Shown here: positions 5,602 to 5,948 of the stretch, one piece after another
Layout: each line of letters starts with the position of its first letter
Position numbering within the stretch: position 1 is the first letter of the stretch
From: Acidobacteriota bacterium
GTDB taxonomy: Bacteria > Acidobacteriota > Terriglobia > Terriglobales > Acidobacteriaceae
Assembly (NCBI GenBank): GCA_021805955.1
Contig: JAJZDO010001046.1
Coordinates: 1-5,948, forward strand
DNA length: 5,948 bases
Direction of reading: 5' to 3'
The notes under the pieces: generated by a model
Told to the model about the DNA's origin: nothing
What the model saw: the letters and a program-made list of their open reading frames with translations, nothing else
Databases searched by the model: none
Program-made: the position numbers and the translations under genes

Positions 5602-5948
5602 TGTTCGCCCTGAGACTGACGACCACGATGACTCGACGGTTTCGTCGCGATATTGCGTATGCACTGCGCCATCGCTTTTTGCCTTCGCTTCTCATGCTGA
5701 CGATGGTATGGCCAGTTGCACTTGGATATGCGCAGTTTCAAGGGCCCGCGCCGACCAAGGCCGACAGCCCCAACCCGGAAAATAAGGGTTTGATGGAGCG
5801 GGCACCCGCGGAAGTTTTGCCGGGAAATCCCATCGTCCTGCATCCAGGCGACTCGATCAATGTGAGCGTCTACGGTGTGCCTGACTATAAATTGGGTGCG
5901 CGCATTGCCGGCGATGGCAATGTGGATTTGCCGCTGATTGGCAGCACT
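5601..5948 (+). CDS. Wza-like polysaccharide export protein (outer-membrane OPX family), N-terminal fragment (runs off right edge)
   Basis: The first 116 codons are present with no stop. Residues 1-44 look like a Sec signal peptide: an Arg-rich n-region (TRRFRRD, then RHR), a hydrophobic core around 28-41 (LPSLLMLTMVWPVAL) and a probable cut after GYA (44). A Pro/Asn-rich spacer follows. The Poly_export domain then begins at about residue 75 with IVLHPGDSINVSVYGVPDY and continues with DGNVDLPLIG; the PGD...V.G.P....DG...LPLIG pattern is the family hallmark. The protein would form the periplasmic/outer-membrane channel that works with the Wzc-like partner encoded just upstream. No lipobox cysteine follows the signal core, unlike E. 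coli Wza. SLBB domains are expected past the edge but are not visible. The gene is operonic with the kinase (TGATG, 1-nt overlap). Confidence 0.88.
   Translation, partial: MFALRLTTTMTRRFRRDIAYALRHRFLPSLLMLTMVWPVALGYAQFQGPAPTKADSPNPENKGLMERAPAEVLPGNPIVLHPGDSINVSVYGVPDYKLGARIAGDGNVDLPLIGST

Overview
This window looks like part of an exopolysaccharide/capsule locus of a moderately GC-rich Gram-negative bacterium. My best guess is Acidobacteriota (Terriglobia-like). This rests on the style of the proteins (Crp/Fnr N-terminus, UGD subclass with a long central loop, tyrosine-autokinase co-polymerase), not on any search. The Gram-negative assignment is supported by an outer-membrane polysaccharide export (Wza-type) protein at the right edge.

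Layout from left to right. (1) Positions 1-87, minus strand: the first 29 codons of a probable Crp/Fnr-family regulator, with a strong Shine-Dalgarno; the rest lies outside the window. (2) Positions 88-313: 226 bp non-coding, no convincing terminator. (3) Positions 314-2770, minus strand: one uninterrupted 818-residue reading frame that joins a complete UDP-glucose 6-dehydrogenase to a complete UDP-glucuronate decarboxylase (UDP-xylose synthase) through a linker of about 47 residues. (4) Positions 2771-3330: a 560-bp divergent intergenic region holding an extended -10 promoter for the fusion gene, a weaker candidate promoter for the rightward genes, several small inverted and direct repeats, and a doubtful 66-69 codon ORF whose stop overlaps the next start. 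(5) Positions 3331-5601, plus strand: a Wzc-like polysaccharide co-polymerase/tyrosine autokinase of 756 residues. (6) Position 5601 to the right end, plus strand: the N-terminus of a Wza-like polysaccharide export protein, joined to the kinase gene by a TGATG stop/start overlap.

How they work together: the leftward fusion enzyme would turn UDP-glucose into UDP-glucuronate and then UDP-xylose, the sugar-nucleotide donors for polymer assembly. The rightward pair would control chain length and export across the inner membrane, periplasm and outer membrane. The divergent arrangement places precursor supply and export around a shared control region. Most of this is a standard polysaccharide locus. 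The unusual item is the fusion of two consecutive pathway enzymes in one polypeptide. I see no CRISPR, mobile element, tRNA or rRNA.
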